From assembly GCF_014836405.1 (NCBI RefSeq), contig NZ_JACSQU010000001.1, positions 1,302,001 to 1,366,000 of the forward strand: a DNA stretch of 64,000 bases. Direction: 5' to 3'. Positions 63,055 to 64,000 of this stretch are shown piece after piece (position 1 is the first letter of the stretch; the number at the start of each line of letters is the position of its first letter). Under the pieces are notes generated by a model. It did no database searches. It saw only the letters and a program-made list of their open reading frames with translations, and was not told the DNA's origin. The stretch comes from Brevundimonas guildfordensis (GTDB lineage: Bacteria; Pseudomonadota; Alphaproteobacteria; Caulobacterales; Caulobacteraceae). A program made the translations under genes and the position numbers.

Positions 63055-63582
63055 ATGAAGATTTCCCGTCTCGCGCTGGGCGCCTACGGCATCGCCCTGG
63101 CCGTCATCATCCTGGACCAGTTGACCAAGGCCTGGGTGCTGGGGGCCATCGACGCCGCCCATATCTCACACATTCCTGACGGCTATCGCATCGCCGAGGT
63201 CGCGCCCCCGGTCTTCAACCTGACCTATGTGCTGAACACGGGCGTCAGCTTCGGCCTGTTCGGCGGCGGCGCCGGGCGCTGGATCCTGAGCATCTTCTCG
63301 GTCGTGGTGGCGGGCCTGCTGGCCTGGTGGGCGTTGCGGGCGGATCGCCGCCTGCTGGTCGCCGCGATCGGCCTTGTCATGGGCGGCGCCGTCGGCAATG
63401 TGATCGACCGCATCCGCTTCGGCGGCGTGGTGGACTTCCTCGATTTTTCGCGCACCGGCCTGTTCCCCTGGATCTTCAACGTGGCCGACAGCGGCATCAC
63501 GGTCGGCGTCATACTGCTGATCCTGGACAGCTTCCTGTCCGAGCGTCGCACGACAGTTGGCGCGGCCCACGAAAAGTCGTAA
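63055..63582 (+). CDS. lspA: lipoprotein signal peptidase
   Basis: 175 residues from ATG 63055, with four membrane helices. It is the aspartyl protease that cleaves prolipoprotein signals; catalytic aspartates lie in GNVIDRIRFGGVVDFLDF and FNVADSGITVG. VLNTGVSFGLF is also conserved. The next gene encodes a lipoprotein (DUF3035), the usual neighbour in Alphaproteobacteria. Confidence 0.95.
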   Translation: MKISRLALGAYGIALAVIILDQLTKAWVLGAIDAAHISHIPDGYRIAEVAPPVFNLTYVLNTGVSFGLFGGGAGRWILSIFSVVVAGLLAWWALRADRRLLVAAIGLVMGGAVGNVIDRIRFGGVVDFLDFSRTGLFPWIFNVADSGITVGVILLILDSFLSERRTTVGAAHEKS

Positions 63583-63651
63583 TCACACCCTCTTAACTTA
63601 TCGACCCGAGCCAGCGTCCCGATGGGCGCGCCTCCCGGAGCCGAACGACCC

Positions 63652-64000
63652 ATGCGTATCCGTCCCGTCCTGATCGCGACCCTGGCCGCTGGTGCGGCCC
63701 TCAGCCTGAGCGCTTGCGGATCGATGAAGCAGAGCATCGGCCTGACCAAGGTCGTGCCGGACGAATTCGTCACCGTAGCCAGCGCCCCCCTGGTTGTGCC
63801 GCCTGAGTACGGCCTGACCCCGCCCTCGCCGGGCGCACCGCGTCCGCAGGAACTGGCCCCCGAAAGCGCCGCCCGCCAGATCCTGCTGGGTCAGCGCCAG
63901 GCCGTGACCCGCACGCCGGGCGAACAGGTCCTGGCCGCCGAGGCCGGCGCCGACCGCGCCGATCCGCTGGCCCGCTATGTCGTCGACGACGAGTTCGGCA
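63652..64000 (+). CDS. DUF3035 lipoprotein, partial (window end)
   Basis: Only the first ~116 residues are inside the window. The start is ATG 63652 with GGAG about ten bases upstream. The lipoprotein signal has lipobox LSAC (SLSACGSMKQ). A proline-rich DUF3035-type mature part follows (PDEFVTVASAPLVVPPEYGLTPPSPGAPRPQE). Function unknown; the family is found downstream of lspA. Confidence 0.85.
   Translation, partial: MRIRPVLIATLAAGAALSLSACGSMKQSIGLTKVVPDEFVTVASAPLVVPPEYGLTPPSPGAPRPQELAPESAARQILLGQRQAVTRTPGEQVLAAEAGADRADPLARYVVDDEFG

Overview
The window looks like chromosomal DNA of an alphaproteobacterium of the family Caulobacteraceae, most probably Brevundimonas or a close relative. The reasons are very high GC content, homologues of the Caulobacter proteins GapR and TipF, a probable TacA, many alphaproteobacterial DUF families (DUF2093, DUF4170, DUF2312, DUF3035, DUF1295), and frequent non-ATG starts with clear ribosome binding sites. 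No tRNA, rRNA, insertion sequence, phage gene or CRISPR array was recognised. Genes are densely packed on both strands and most are housekeeping.

Layout. 0-4.4 kb: WYL regulator, amidohydrolase, DUF1801 and DUF985-like proteins, a secreted protein. 4.4-8.1 kb (minus): the proton-translocating transhydrogenase genes pntAA-pntAB-pntB, with two unknown genes placed between pntAB and pntB. 8.2-13.7 kb: cytochrome oxidase subunit IV, a serine hydrolase, an M3 oligopeptidase, a DUF4153 membrane protein. 13.8-17.6 kb: sigma-54 activator (probable tacA), gapR with a three-copy 40-bp-period repeat upstream, and rpmJ with a leader hairpin. 17.9-28.5 kb: lytic transglycosylase, cysS, folE, exbD, a gamma-glutamyltransferase homologue, hydrolases, aldo/keto reductase, ubiD.

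28.6-36.1 kb is the most interesting block. An ECF sigma factor, a ChrR-type anti-sigma factor and a DUF1295 protein form one operon. A flavin oxidoreductase, a DUF1365 protein and a cyclopropane-fatty-acid-synthase-like methyltransferase run divergently, followed by a lipocalin and a DUF3313 lipoprotein, with a DUF2177 membrane protein on the other flank. Four promoter-like elements of the form ATCC-N16-CGTA precede the sigma operon, the flavoprotein operon, DUF2177 and DUF3313. They suggest one self-contained regulon for membrane-lipid modification, plausibly in response to singlet oxygen or peroxide. The ChrR homologue appears to lack three of the four classical zinc ligands of its sigma-binding domain.

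36.2-48.3 kb: M14 peptidase, MAPEG protein, then an envelope group (pmbA, cysQ, DUF4170, two small membrane proteins, msbA-type exporter, DUF374 acyltransferase, waaA, lpxK) for lipid A/Kdo assembly, with a tyrosine-phosphatase-like gene on the opposite strand, and an amidohydrolase. 48.4-55.4 kb: L,D-transpeptidase-like protein, purD, a PRC-barrel-like lipoprotein with an apparent 3'-end frameshift, xseA-DUF2093, a response regulator, an lpxL-type acyltransferase, an SDR. 55.5-64 kb: tipF, ileS, a lipoprotein, ribF, a MaoC protein, a HAD hydrolase, lspA and the start of a DUF3035 lipoprotein cut by the window end.
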